NCBI GenBank assembly: GCA_035499295.1
Contig: DATJZG010000150.1
Coordinates: forward strand, 1 to 64,000
Reading direction: 5' to 3'
Length of the DNA: 64,000 bases
DNA from: DATJZG01 sp035499295
Lineage (GTDB): Bacteria > Myxococcota > Myxococcia > Myxococcales > Anaeromyxobacteraceae
Position numbers and translations under genes: made by a program. Positions 50,223 to 59,815 of this stretch are shown here, in pieces. The first letter of the stretch is position 1, and each line of letters begins with the position of its first letter. Below the pieces are notes generated by a model. It did no database searches. It was given only the letters and a program-made list of their open reading frames with translations, and was not told the DNA's origin.

Positions 50223-52598
50223 ATGTTCCCCTTGCGTGCCCGGCGGGGTGCGGTTCTCGCCGCTCTTCGGAGCTCCGGCGATCGTTTGCGGGGGGCGGCG
50301 GCGCCCCTTGCGATCCTGGCGGCGGCAGGGCTCCTGGGCGCCTGTGGCGGGTCGGCGGCGCCGAGCATGTCGCTCTCTCCCCACCAGGTCGAGGTGACCG
50401 CGAGCCTGTCGGACCCCGCGCCCACGGCGACGGTGACCATCACCGTCAAGAACATGCCGAAGTCGAACCTCTACATCGGCGACGAGAACACCAGCAACGG
50501 CATCGCCAGCGTGACCGAGGGAGGCACCTCGGGGAACACCGCCACGGTGGTCATCACCTTCAAGCCGCCGGCCTCCCTCGGCGTCGGCACCTACGACGAC
50601 AGCGTGGCGCTGGCGGTCTGCAACGACTCGCAATGCACGAGCCAGATCGCGAGCAGCCCGCAGACGGTGGCGGTCACCTACGTGGTGACCGGGGGGGCCG
50701 GCGGGACTGGGCCGTCGATCACCTCGCTCTCGCCGAGCAGCGCGACGGTCGGCACCCCGGCGTTCGTGCTCTCCGTCTTCGGGAACGGGTTCGGTGCCTC
50801 GTCGGTGGTGGAGTGGAACGGGAGCCCTCTCTCGACGACCTTCGTGTCCACGACGGAGCTCACCGCGCAGGTCCCGGCGAGCGACGTGGCCACCACCGGG
50901 ACCGCCTCGGTGACGGTCTCGAACGGCGCCTCGGGAACGTCCGACCCGGCGACCTTCTTCGTGCAGTCGGGGGTGCCCCTCATGCTCGCCTCGGTCTCCC
51001 CGAGCACCGTCCAGGCGGGCGGAGCAGGGTTCGTGCTCACCGCGACCGGCACGGGCTTCGACCCCTCCTGCAGCGTGGAGTGGAACGGCACCAGCCGCCC
51101 CACGACCTACGTGTCCTCCACTCAGCTGACCGCCCAGATCGGGGCCGCCGACATCGCCGGTGCCGGCAATGGAAACGTCGCCGTGGCGAGCCCCTCGGGC
51201 GGCGCCTCGAACTCCGTCGTCCTCACCATCGAGCCGCCGGTGCCGCTCGCCCTCACCCGCATCCGGCCGTCCTCGGTGACGGCCGGGGGCCCGGCCTTCA
51301 CCCTCGCGGCCATCGGCGCCGGCTTCCCCGTCGGGGCCACGGTCGAGGTGAACGGCTCCCCCCGGCCCACCACCTACGTCTCCCCCACCGAGCTCACCGC
51401 GCAGCTCTCGGCCTCCGACATCGCGACCGCCGGGACGGCTTCGATCGCGGTGCAAGGACAGGGAACGACGTCCGCGGACCTCACCTTGACCATCGGCCCG
51501 GCCAGCGCGGATGCGGTCGCCCTGCAGATCACGCCGGGACACGGCGGGGCCATCAACCTTCAGTCGGTGGCATTCCCGGCGACGACCACCTGGACCGTCG
51601 ACCTGGGCGGGCCCCCCTCGTACGCCCTCATCGCAGACGGCCTGGTGTACGTGACGGTGTACCTTTCCGGAAACAGCCAGCTCGTGGCGCTCGACCAGGG
51701 GACGGGAGCCGTCGCCTGGGGGCCCATCCCCATCGCCGGCGCGGCCAACGCCGCCTACGACGCGGGCACCGTGTTCGTCGTGTCCGGGAGCATGACCCTC
51801 TCCGGGTTCATGCAGGCCTTCGACGGCGCCACGGGGGCGTCGATCTGGAGCGCGATCCTGCCCGGCCAGTGGTCCTTCTCCTCCGGGCCCACCGCGCTGA
51901 ACGGGCTCGTCTACACCGGTGGCGCCGGGGAGGGCGGGACGCTCTACGCCCTCGAGGAGGCCACCGGCGCCCTCGCCTGGACCCAGCCGGTCGCGAACGG
52001 CGATTCGAGCACGCCGGCCGTCACCGCCGACGGGGTCTACGTCGCCTATCCGTACCAGACCTACGACTTCAACCCGGCGACGGGCACTCCGGTCTGGCAC
52101 AACAACGGGGGCGGCGACGGGGGCGGAGGCGGAACGCCGGTCGTCGCCAACGGCCTCCTCTACGCGCCGAACGGATTCGGGAGCTACAGCGGCACCGTCT
52201 TCGACGCGGAGAAGGGCACGGTTCTCCAGACCTACGTGGCCGACAACCTTCCGGCGATCGGCGCCCAGCTGGGCTACTTCCTCCAGAGCGGGACCCTGCG
52301 CGGGGTGAAGCTCGCGACCAGCACGGTCGTCTGGAGCTTCGCGGGCGACGGGACGCTCGTCACCTCGCCCATCGCGGTGAACCAGTACGTGCTCGTCGGC
52401 TCCTCGTCGGGCAACCTCTACGCGCTCGACGGGACCTCGGGGAGCGTGGTCTGGTCCGCGAACCTGGGCGCCGCCCTGCCGGCCGGCGCCGGCTGGGGCG
52501 CGCGCATGCCGCTCTCCGGCCTCGCGGCCGGCGACGGCCTCCTCGTCGTTCCTGCGGGAACGAGGCTCACGGCCTTCAAGCTCTCCACGAGCCCCTGA
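50223..52598 (+). CDS. Lipoprotein with IPT/TIG repeats and a PQQ-like beta-propeller
   Basis: A 791-residue surface protein. The lipobox (AAAGLLGACGG) fixes the start near 50223. Residues about 50-165 form a BACON-like module with PHQVEVTASLSDPAPTATVT; three IPT/TIG-like repeats follow, each with SxSxxxVxxGxxxF, a VEWNGS or VEVNGS turn, TTxVSxxELTAQ and SVTVSNG-type strand. The C-terminal 350 residues have propeller blades (LVALDQGTGAVAWG, LYALEEATGALAWTQ, YALDGTSGSVVWSANLG) with no visible enzyme motif. A role in surface adhesion or sensing is a guess. Confidence 0.85.
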   Translation: MFPLRARRGAVLAALRSSGDRLRGAAAPLAILAAAGLLGACGGSAAPSMSLSPHQVEVTASLSDPAPTATVTITVKNMPKSNLYIGDENTSNGIASVTEGGTSGNTATVVITFKPPASLGVGTYDDSVALAVCNDSQCTSQIASSPQTVAVTYVVTGGAGGTGPSITSLSPSSATVGTPAFVLSVFGNGFGASSVVEWNGSPLSTTFVSTTELTAQVPASDVATTGTASVTVSNGASGTSDPATFFVQSGVPLMLASVSPSTVQAGGAGFVLTATGTGFDPSCSVEWNGTSRPTTYVSSTQLTAQIGAADIAGAGNGNVAVASPSGGASNSVVLTIEPPVPLALTRIRPSSVTAGGPAFTLAAIGAGFPVGATVEVNGSPRPTTYVSPTELTAQLSASDIATAGTASIAVQGQGTTSADLTLTIGPASADAVALQITPGHGGAINLQSVAFPATTTWTVDLGGPPSYALIADGLVYVTVYLSGNSQLVALDQGTGAVAWGPIPIAGAANAAYDAGTVFVVSGSMTLSGFMQAFDGATGASIWSAILPGQWSFSSGPTALNGLVYTGGAGEGGTLYALEEATGALAWTQPVANGDSSTPAVTADGVYVAYPYQTYDFNPATGTPVWHNNGGGDGGGGGTPVVANGLLYAPNGFGSYSGTVFDAEKGTVLQTYVADNLPAIGAQLGYFLQSGTLRGVKLATSTVVWSFAGDGTLVTSPIAVNQYVLVGSSSGNLYALDGTSGSVVWSANLGAALPAGAGWGARMPLSGLAAGDGLLVVPAGTRLTAFKLSTSP

Positions 52599-53019
52599 GC
52601 TCGTCCGAGGAGGACGCCCGGGGGGTAAGGCGGGATCTCGAGGGCGCGTGCGGGCGGCCTGGGGCAGACCTCCTCGGCTGCCTTCCCGCCCTGGGCGCGA
52701 GGCGCGGCGAAAGCGGCCCCGCTGAGACGGCCCGGGAGCGCGCCGGTGCGTCGGTGCGCGCGACCATGAGACCTCCTCCCGGGGGTTACCAATCGTTTTC
52801 TCGGCGCCGGAAGGGGGCCGCTGTCCCACGACCGTGGGCGCCCGAGGTGGGGCTCCCTTGCGTTCGCGCCCCGGCGAGCCGTGGCTCTCGCCTGCCGGGT
52901 CGGCGATCGCGCGGCGCGTCGACCTCGACCGCGACCCCACAGGGCGGCCGCGCATCGGTTGCAATGGCGGGCCGCCGAAGTTAGCCGAACCTTCTGTTCA
53001 CCAGCAGAGAGGGCGCCCT
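52599..53019. other. Gap between surface-protein genes
   Basis: 421 bases, no credible gene. It ends with an SD-like GAGAGGG before the next ATG. I see no clear promoter or terminator. Confidence 0.45.
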
Positions 53020-55029
53020 ATGCGAAAGCTGACCTTGCTCGTGGCGGTGCTCGGCGCCGCCTGCAACTCGGGTAGCACCAGCGGCGGTGGCGGCGGGGAG
53101 AACCAGACCGCGGAGCCGACCTTCAGTCCGCCGGCGGGCACGTACACCACGGCACAGTCGGTGACGATCTCGGCTGCGGCCGGGGCGACCATCTACTACA
53201 CCACCAACGGCTCGACGCCGACCACGTCGTCGGCCGTGTACTCGGCCCCGATCTCGGTCACCGCCACCGAGACTCTCATGGCCATCGCCACGGCGCCCGG
53301 CGAGACCGCGAGCAACGTCGCCTCCGCCACCTACACCATCAATCCCAACGCCACCCCGACGGCGACGCCCACCTTCTCTCCCGCCGCCGGAACCTTCACC
53401 TCGGCCCAGTCGGTGACCCTCTCCTGCGCCACGGCCGGTGCCACCATCTACTACACCACCGACGGGACGACGCCGACCCAGTCGTCCAAGGCCTACTCCG
53501 GCGCCATCTCGGTCGGGTCGACCGAGACCTTGAAGGCCGTCGCCACCGCTCCCGGGTTCACCATCAGCGCGGTGGCCTCCGCCACCTACACCATCAACGT
53601 GGCCGCCCAGCCCACCTTCAGCCCGCCGGCCGGGACCTACACCACCGCGCAGTCGGTGACGATCTCGTCGGCGACGAGCGGTGCCGCCATCTACTACACG
53701 AACGACGGCACCACCCCGACGACCTCCTCGACGCTCTACTCGAGCCCGGTCCTCGTCTCCGCTTCCGAGACCCTGAACGCCATCGCCACCAAGGCGGGCT
53801 ACGGCAACAGCCCGGTGGGCACCGCGGCCTACGTCATCAACTCCACCGCCACCCAGGCGGCGACGCCGACGTTCAGCCCCGCCGCGGGGACCTACACCTC
53901 GGCCCAGATGGTCTCGATCTCCTGCAGCACCCCCGGCGCCACCATCTACTTCACCGAGGACGGAACGACCCCGACTCCCACCCACGGGGCGGTCTACTCG
54001 GGCGCCTTCCAGGTGAGCACCACCACCACCGTCATGGCCATCGCCACCGCCACCGGCTACACCACGAGCAACGTGGGGAGCGCCACCTACACCATCAACT
54101 CCGGGACCACCACCTTCGCGAGCTTCTGCTCGAGCATCTACGGCTCGGCCATCAACATCCTCACCGGCTGCCTGCACGCCAACCCGTCCGTCTTCACGGG
54201 CAGCAACCCCATCCTCAACGACGTCTGCGCGGTGGAGGGCAACGAGGTGACCGCCGGGCGCGCCACCTTCAACGCCGCCAACGCCGCCGCCTGCGAGTCG
54301 GCGGTGACGGGGGAGACCTGCGCCGAGCTCGAGAGCGGGAACATCCCCTCGGTCTGCACGGGCGTGATCGCCGGGGCGGTCGCGAACGGCGGCTCCTGCT
54401 ACGTCTCCTTCGACTGCGCGAGCGGGACCTGCAACTCGACCACCAGCACCTGCCCCGGCACGTGCGTCGCCTATGCCACCCAGGGCCAGAGCTGCGCCTC
54501 GGCCGACTGTGCCCCGGGTCTCGTCTGCAGCTCCACCCTCACCTGCGTGACGCCCTCGGGCGCCGGGGGCGCGTGTCCGTGCGCGGAGGGGTTCTGGTGC
54601 AACTCCGCCGACAAGAGCGGCGGGTCGACCGGGACCTGCACCGCCCAGCAGACGAGCGGCGCCTGCGCAGTCTCGAACGACCAGTGCGCCCTGGGGTACG
54701 TGTGCGCGTCGGCCACCCTCACCTGCCTGCCCTTCGTCGGAAGCGGCGGGAGCTGCACGGCGTCCTCGGACGTCTGCGGCTACGGGTACCTGTGCGTGAG
54801 CGGAACCTGCCAGTCCTGGCCGGGGGCGGGGTCGCCCTGCAGCATCAGCGCGCCCTACTGCCTGGACAGCTTCTGCAACGTGTTCGCCACCTCGCCCACC
54901 TGCACCGCCTATCTCGCGAACGGCGCTTCCTGCAACCCGCTCCTGGGCGGGCTCCAGTGCCAGTCGGGGAACTGCGTCGGCACCGGGACGACCGGCACCT
55001 GCCAGGCGCCTTCGGCCTGCACGCTGTAG
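53020..55029 (+). CDS. Lipoprotein with four CHB_HEX_C-type repeats and a Cys-rich tail
   Basis: A 669-residue secreted lipoprotein (lipobox VLGAACN). Four repeats of about 83 residues (TFSPPAGTYTTAQSVTIS, GATIYYTTNGSTPT, SATYTIN) match the chitobiase/beta-hexosaminidase C-terminal-like domain, here without enzyme. Residues about 360-669 are Cys-rich, with spaced CxxG modules (GTCVAYATQGQSCASADC, GGACPCAEGFWCN, GSCTASSDVCGYGYLC) of the type seen in myxobacterial surface proteins. It may bind carbohydrate or a partner on the cell surface. Confidence 0.85.
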   Translation: MRKLTLLVAVLGAACNSGSTSGGGGGENQTAEPTFSPPAGTYTTAQSVTISAAAGATIYYTTNGSTPTTSSAVYSAPISVTATETLMAIATAPGETASNVASATYTINPNATPTATPTFSPAAGTFTSAQSVTLSCATAGATIYYTTDGTTPTQSSKAYSGAISVGSTETLKAVATAPGFTISAVASATYTINVAAQPTFSPPAGTYTTAQSVTISSATSGAAIYYTNDGTTPTTSSTLYSSPVLVSASETLNAIATKAGYGNSPVGTAAYVINSTATQAATPTFSPAAGTYTSAQMVSISCSTPGATIYFTEDGTTPTPTHGAVYSGAFQVSTTTTVMAIATATGYTTSNVGSATYTINSGTTTFASFCSSIYGSAINILTGCLHANPSVFTGSNPILNDVCAVEGNEVTAGRATFNAANAAACESAVTGETCAELESGNIPSVCTGVIAGAVANGGSCYVSFDCASGTCNSTTSTCPGTCVAYATQGQSCASADCAPGLVCSSTLTCVTPSGAGGACPCAEGFWCNSADKSGGSTGTCTAQQTSGACAVSNDQCALGYVCASATLTCLPFVGSGGSCTASSDVCGYGYLCVSGTCQSWPGAGSPCSISAPYCLDSFCNVFATSPTCTAYLANGASCNPLLGGLQCQSGNCVGTGTTGTCQAPSACTL

Positions 55030-55233
55030 AGGGATGAGCGCCCGCCGGCCCCGGCGCGCTGCCGGGGCCCGGGCGGGCGGCGAGGTCGGAGAGCGGCGGC
55101 GGGGCGCCGCTCCCGCCCGAGCTGTGGGGAACGGTCGGCGCCCCGCATACGGCCCTCGAAGGGGCTTCGACTTCGCGTGCGCGAGGTGGTTCGCTTCGCG
55201 ATCGAGGAGCCACCCGAGAGCCCCGGAGGAACC

Positions 55234-56397
55234 ATGACCCCCGCCCGCGCCGCCCTGGCGGCCCTCTCCGCCCTCCTCGCCGGGAACGCGCCCAGCGGCG
55301 GCGCCGACATCGTGGTGGGCGCCGACCCCGCGAGCTGTCCCGGCGCGACCTACTCGACCGTGCAGGCGGCCGTCGACGCGGCGCCGCCGGGCGCGTGCAT
55401 CCGCGTCTGCGCCGGGGTGTACCGGGAGCAGGTATCGATCGGCAAGGCGCTCCGGCTGCAGGGCGACAACGGCGCGGTCCTCATGCCGGAGGGCATGGTC
55501 GCGAACACCACGAGCCTCTTCAACGGGAGCGCCATCGCCGCGGCCGTCCTGGTGGCAGGCGCGGGGCCGGTCACCCTCGCGGGGCTCACCGTCGACGGCG
55601 CCCAGAACGGGGTCGCCGCCTGCGCGCCGGTGCTCGTGGGGGTGATGTACCGCAACGCCTCCGGGCGGCTCGACGAGGTCGTCGTGCGCAACTTCCGCCT
55701 CGGCGCCGGTCTCGAGGGCTGCCAGAGCGGCAACGGCGTCCTGGTGCAGAGCGGCGCGGGCGGCTCTTCGTGGGTGGAGGTGGCCGAGTCGAGCGTGCAC
55801 GACTACCAGAAGAACGGGATCACCGGGAACGAGGCGGGGACGGAGCTGGCCGTCCGCCGCAGCGTGGTGACCGGCATCGGCCCCACCTCCGGGGCGGCAC
55901 AGAACGGGATCCAGATCGGGCCGGGGGCCCGCGGCGAGGTCGAGGGGTGCGCGGTGGCGAACCACCTCTACTCGGGCTGCGCCTCCACCAGCGCCTGCGC
56001 CTTCGTCGCGACCGACATCCTCGTCTCGGGGGCGGCCCTGGCGAAGGTCGCCCGCAACCACGCCGGGGCGAGCCAGGGGGGCATCTACCTCGCCGCCAGC
56101 GGCGCGGCGGTGATCGAGAACGAGGTCTTCGACACCTCCGTCTTCGACGGCATCGTGGTCGACGGCGACGGCAACCAGGTCGCCGGGAACACGGTCACCC
56201 ACAGCGACGACGCCGGGATCTTCGTCGAAGGCGACGGTAATCTCGTCTCGGGCAACCGGATCCGCGAGGCTCCGGTGGGCATCTGGAAGTTCGCGGGCTC
56301 CACGGGAAACGTCCTCGCGAACAACCGTTTCTCGAACACCGCGACGCCGGTCCTCGACCCGCCGGGGGTGCCGCTCGCGGCCTCTCCCTTCCGCTGA
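55234..56397 (+). CDS. Secreted right-handed beta-helix protein
   Basis: A 387-residue exported protein. GGAGG lies 5 bases before the ATG at 55234; signal AALAALSALLAGNAPSGGA. The start (ADPASCPGATYSTVQAAVDAAPPG) is as in pectin-esterase-like helices; later rungs (GNEAGTELAVRRSVVTGIG, ENEVFDTSVFDGIVVDGDGNQVAGNTV) are typical NosD/pectate-lyase repeats. Ten or so rungs are visible. No catalytic motif is obvious; polysaccharide binding or cleavage is possible. Confidence 0.82.
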   Translation: MTPARAALAALSALLAGNAPSGGADIVVGADPASCPGATYSTVQAAVDAAPPGACIRVCAGVYREQVSIGKALRLQGDNGAVLMPEGMVANTTSLFNGSAIAAAVLVAGAGPVTLAGLTVDGAQNGVAACAPVLVGVMYRNASGRLDEVVVRNFRLGAGLEGCQSGNGVLVQSGAGGSSWVEVAESSVHDYQKNGITGNEAGTELAVRRSVVTGIGPTSGAAQNGIQIGPGARGEVEGCAVANHLYSGCASTSACAFVATDILVSGAALAKVARNHAGASQGGIYLAASGAAVIENEVFDTSVFDGIVVDGDGNQVAGNTVTHSDDAGIFVEGDGNLVSGNRIREAPVGIWKFAGSTGNVLANNRFSNTATPVLDPPGVPLAASPFR

Positions 56398-56559
56398 CGG
56401 CCCCGGAGGGGGGCGGGCGCGCCCGCTCCGCCCCGGCGCGACCCTGCGTGAAGCTCGCGGCCGCCGCGGCCGGGAGCCGTCCGGAAGGGGGCTCCCCACC
56501 GGGTGCGCTTCCGGCCCGGCCGCCCGCGCCTTATGTCGTCGGCGAGAAGGTGGTTCTCC

Positions 56560-57834
56560 ATGGATCCGGTCAGGATCGCCGCCGCGCTCTTCGAGAGCCC
56601 CTCGCGCGCGTTCGCCGTCTCCCTCTGGGACGGGACGCTCCTCCCGGCTCCGCGAGAGGAGGGGGTCGCCGGTCGGGTGGTGCTTAGACACCCCCGGGTG
56701 CTGGCGGCGTTCCTGCCGCCCTCCGAGCTCCGCCTCTCCGAGTCTTTCCTCGACGGAGACCTCGAGATCGAGGGGGACGCCATCGGGGTCCTCGAAGCCG
56801 CGGGAAGGTGGCAGGGGCCCTCGGGCCGCGCCCGGCTCCTGCCGGCGGCGATCGCCCACCTCGCCAGCAGGGCCCGGGCCCGGGCCGGGCAGGGCGGCTT
56901 CGCGAGGGTTCCCGGCCGCCTGCACTCGCTCTTCCGGGACCGGGCGGCGGTCCAGCACCACTACGACGTCTCCGACGAGTTCTACCGGCTCTTCCTCGAC
57001 GCGGGGATGGTCTACTCCTGCGCCTTCTTCTCCCGGGAGGGGGCGACGCTCGAGGAGGCGCAGCGGGCCAAGCTCGAGCTCGTGTGCCGGAAGCTCTCCC
57101 TCGCTCCCGGGGAAAGGCTCCTCGACGTGGGCTGCGGCTGGGGGGCGCTCGTCGAGCACGCCGCCGCCCGCCACGGGGCGCGCGCGACCGGGATCACCCT
57201 GTCGGAGCACCAGGCCGAGGCGGCCCGCGCCCGCCTCGAGGCCCTGCCCGCCGAGAAGCGCCCGACCGTGCTCCTCGCCGACTACCGCGCCCTCGCGCCG
57301 GAGGCGCCCTTCGAGAAGGTGGCGAGCGTCGGCATGATGGAGCACGTCGGCCGCGAGCGGCTCGACGACTACTTCGCCGCCGTCCACCGCCTCCTCGCCC
57401 CGGGCGGCCTCTTCCTGAACCACGCCATCGCCGACGGCGGGGGAGTCCACACCCTCCCCTGGGCCCGGCGCAGCGGCGGAGGCTTCATCGACCGCTACAT
57501 CTTCCCGGACAGCGACCTCGTCCCGGTGCCGCTCGTGGTGGCGGCGGCGGCGCGGGCGGGCTTCGAGGTGCGGGACCTCGAGTCGCTCCGCGAGCACTAC
57601 GCCTCGACCCTCCACTCCTGGCTCGCCCGGCTGGAGGCGCGCTTCGAGGAGGCGGCGGCGCTGGTGGGGCGGCGCCGCGCCCGCGCCTACCGGCTCTACC
57701 TCGCCTCCTCGGCGGCCGCCTTCCGGCTCGGCCGCATCACCGTGTTCCAGCTGCTCCTCGCGAAGCGTCCGCCGAGCGGCCGGCTCGAGGGCCTGCCCCG
57801 GAACCGCGGCGCCTGGTACCCGGCGGCGAGCTAG
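56560..57834 (+). CDS. Cyclopropane-fatty-acyl-phospholipid synthase-family methyltransferase
   Basis: A 424-residue SAM enzyme that acts on unsaturated acyl chains. The AAVQHHYDVSDEFYRLFLD opening, MVYSCAFF, LLDVGCGWGALVEHA SAM site, GITLSEHQ, and VASVGMMEHVG are typical of CFA synthases. An N-terminal 120-residue domain precedes it, as usual. Start at 56560 follows GAGAAGG; an ATG at 56533 is possible. Together with the ceramide genes it shows that the host remodels its membrane lipids. Confidence 0.9.
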   Translation: MDPVRIAAALFESPSRAFAVSLWDGTLLPAPREEGVAGRVVLRHPRVLAAFLPPSELRLSESFLDGDLEIEGDAIGVLEAAGRWQGPSGRARLLPAAIAHLASRARARAGQGGFARVPGRLHSLFRDRAAVQHHYDVSDEFYRLFLDAGMVYSCAFFSREGATLEEAQRAKLELVCRKLSLAPGERLLDVGCGWGALVEHAAARHGARATGITLSEHQAEAARARLEALPAEKRPTVLLADYRALAPEAPFEKVASVGMMEHVGRERLDDYFAAVHRLLAPGGLFLNHAIADGGGVHTLPWARRSGGGFIDRYIFPDSDLVPVPLVVAAAARAGFEVRDLESLREHYASTLHSWLARLEARFEEAAALVGRRRARAYRLYLASSAAAFRLGRITVFQLLLAKRPPSGRLEGLPRNRGAWYPAAS

Positions 57835-58127
57835 GGTCGGGAGGGAACCCGGCCGGGCGTCGGTGGGCGCACCGGGAGTGACGGAGGAGGCCCCGGCGGG
57901 CCGCCGGGACGCCCCGCGCCGGTCTTCCGTGGCAGGGGTGTCGCCGTCCTTCGCCACCGGTGAAGGGGGCGGCGCCCCGAGCCCCCCGTCGGAGCTTAAG
58001 CAAAGTTTGACTTACGCCGGCAGGGGACCCATCGGGACGGGGGAGCGCTCCTTGAAGCGCGCGGAATCCCTCGTTAGCGAAGCCCGAGGGAGGGCGGACG
58101 CGGAGAAGCATCACCGCAGGTGAAATC

Positions 58128-59210
58128 GTGAAGCAGTGGAAGGAGACCGCCGCCGTCCTCGGCAGGGTCGCCCGGCTCGCGGACGCCGGCCGGGAGGCGG
58201 CGGTCGCGACGGTGGTCCGGATCGTCGGCTCCGCGTACCGGCGCCCGGGGGCGAAGCTCCTCGTCGAGCCCGCGGGGGAGACGAGCGGCGGCGTGAGCGG
58301 CGGGTGCCTGGAGGCCGACGTCCGGGAGGTGGCGCGCGCGGTGGTGCGCGGCGCCAGGCCCAGGCTCCTTCACTACGAGACCGCTTCGGCGGACGAGAAC
58401 CCGTTCGGGCTGGGACTGGGCTGCGGCGGCTCGGTGGACGTCTTCGTGCAGCCCGCCACCACGCCGGAGGCGCTCGAGTCCGTGCGCCGGGTGCTCGAGC
58501 TCCTGCGCGGCGAGAAGCCCTTCGCCGTCTCCACCGTCCTCGAGGGAGAGCGCGCCGGGCGCTCGGTCGTCTTCGCGGGCGGAGCCATCGAGGGCAGCAC
58601 CGGGTCAAAGGCCCTCGACTCCGCCCTCCGGGGGGAGGGCGAGGAGAGGCTCCGGGAGCGGCGCTCGGCGCTCCGACCCATGGAGGGGGTGGAGGTGTTC
58701 ACCGACGTGTTCGACCCGCCGCCGCGGCTCGCCGTCTTCGGCGCCGGCGACGACGCCGTCCCCCTCGTCGGGTACGCCGCCGACGTGGGGTTCCGCGTGA
58801 CGGTGGTGGACCAAAGGCCCGCGCTCCTCACCGCCGAGAGGTTCCCGGGGGCGACGTCGCTCGCCCTGCGGCGCCCGGAGGAGGGGCTGGGCTCGCTGCC
58901 GCTCGGTCCGCGCGGCTTCGCGGTGGTGAAGAGCCACTCCCTGGCGGCGGACCGGGAGTGGCTCGCCGCCCTCGTCCGCTGCGATCTCCGCTACATCGGG
59001 CTCCTCGGCCCGCGCGAGCGGGTGGAGCGGGTGCTGCGCGAGTCGGGCGCGGCCGGCGACCCACGCATCTACGGCCCGGTGGGGCTCGACCTCGCCGCCG
59101 ACGGGGCCGAGCAGGTGGCGGTGAGCGTGGTGGCGGAGCTCCTGGCGGTGCGCGCCGGGCGCGATCAGAGGCACCTGCGCGCGCGGGAGGGGCCGATCCA
59201 TGCCTCCTGA
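58128..59210 (+). CDS. XdhC/CoxF-type molybdenum-cofactor insertion protein
   Basis: A 360-residue protein of the XdhC family that readies molybdenum cofactor for insertion (sulfuration step) into hydroxylases. GSAYRRPGAKLLV, SGGVSGGCLEADV, GLGCGGSVDVF in the N-terminal half; a Rossmann half follows (LAVFGAGDDAVPLVGYAADVG, then RYIGLLGPRERVERVL). GTG start at 58128. First gene of the Cox cluster; its end overlaps mocA by 11 bases. Confidence 0.92.
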   Translation: MKQWKETAAVLGRVARLADAGREAAVATVVRIVGSAYRRPGAKLLVEPAGETSGGVSGGCLEADVREVARAVVRGARPRLLHYETASADENPFGLGLGCGGSVDVFVQPATTPEALESVRRVLELLRGEKPFAVSTVLEGERAGRSVVFAGGAIEGSTGSKALDSALRGEGEERLRERRSALRPMEGVEVFTDVFDPPPRLAVFGAGDDAVPLVGYAADVGFRVTVVDQRPALLTAERFPGATSLALRRPEEGLGSLPLGPRGFAVVKSHSLAADREWLAALVRCDLRYIGLLGPRERVERVLRESGAAGDPRIYGPVGLDLAADGAEQVAVSVVAELLAVRAGRDQRHLRAREGPIHAS

Positions 59211-59811
59211 GCGGAAGGGACCGGTCGCCGCCGTGGTGCTCGCCGCGGGCTCCTCCGCCCGCATGGGGGAGAACAAGATGCTGCTCTCGCTCGGGGGGGA
59301 GAGCGTCCTGCGGCGCGCCGTGCGCCGGGCCGGCGCCGCCGGCCTCGCGCCGGTAGTGGTGGTGCTCGGCCACGAGGCGGACCGGGCCCGGAGCGACCTC
59401 GGCGGGCTCCCGTGCCGACCCGTCGTGAACCCCCGCCACGAGCGGGGCATGAACGGCTCGATCGGGATCGGCTTCGCCGCCGTCCCCCCCGAGTCCGCGG
59501 CCGCGGTGATGCTGCTCGCGGACATGCCGCTCGTCACCCCCTCCATGATCGAGGCGGTGGTCGATCGCTACCGGAGCGGTACCGCTCCCGTCGTGGTCTC
59601 CCTGTTCGGCGAGGTGGTGGCGCCCCCCATGCTCTACGACCGCTCGCTCTTCCCCGAGCTCGCGCTCCTCGAGGGGGACGGCTGCGGGAAGCGGGTCTAC
59701 AAGCGCCACCGCGACGAGGCCCTGACGGTGGCGCAACCGGCGAGCGCGCTCTGGGACCTCGACCGGCCGGAGGACTACCGGCGCCTGCGGGCGCTCATCG
59801 AGGCGGGGTGA
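59200..59811 (+). CDS. mocA: Molybdenum cofactor cytidylyltransferase MocA
   Basis: A 203-residue nucleotidyltransferase that attaches CMP to molybdopterin to make MCD, the cofactor of CO dehydrogenase and related hydroxylases. VVLAAGSSARMGENKMLL is the nucleotide-binding signature; VVNPRHERGMNGSIGIGF and VMLLADMPLVTPSM follow. A GTP-type MobA lacks these last segments. Neighbouring coxDEGM genes support the CMP form. Confidence 0.93.
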   Translation: MPPERKGPVAAVVLAAGSSARMGENKMLLSLGGESVLRRAVRRAGAAGLAPVVVVLGHEADRARSDLGGLPCRPVVNPRHERGMNGSIGIGFAAVPPESAAAVMLLADMPLVTPSMIEAVVDRYRSGTAPVVVSLFGEVVAPPMLYDRSLFPELALLEGDGCGKRVYKRHRDEALTVAQPASALWDLDRPEDYRRLRALIEAG

Positions 59812-59815
59812 CGAG

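Noticed and set aside
49386..52964. A 1192-codon open frame on the minus strand
   Set aside because: It runs antisense through tRNA genes and the TIG/propeller gene, with biased Arg/Pro/Gly translation. Not a gene.
52981..57957. A 1658-codon open frame on the minus strand
   Set aside because: It lies wholly antisense to the Cys-rich lipoprotein, beta-helix and CFA-type genes, and its translation is Arg/Gly/Val-rich with no motif. It is a product of high GC content.
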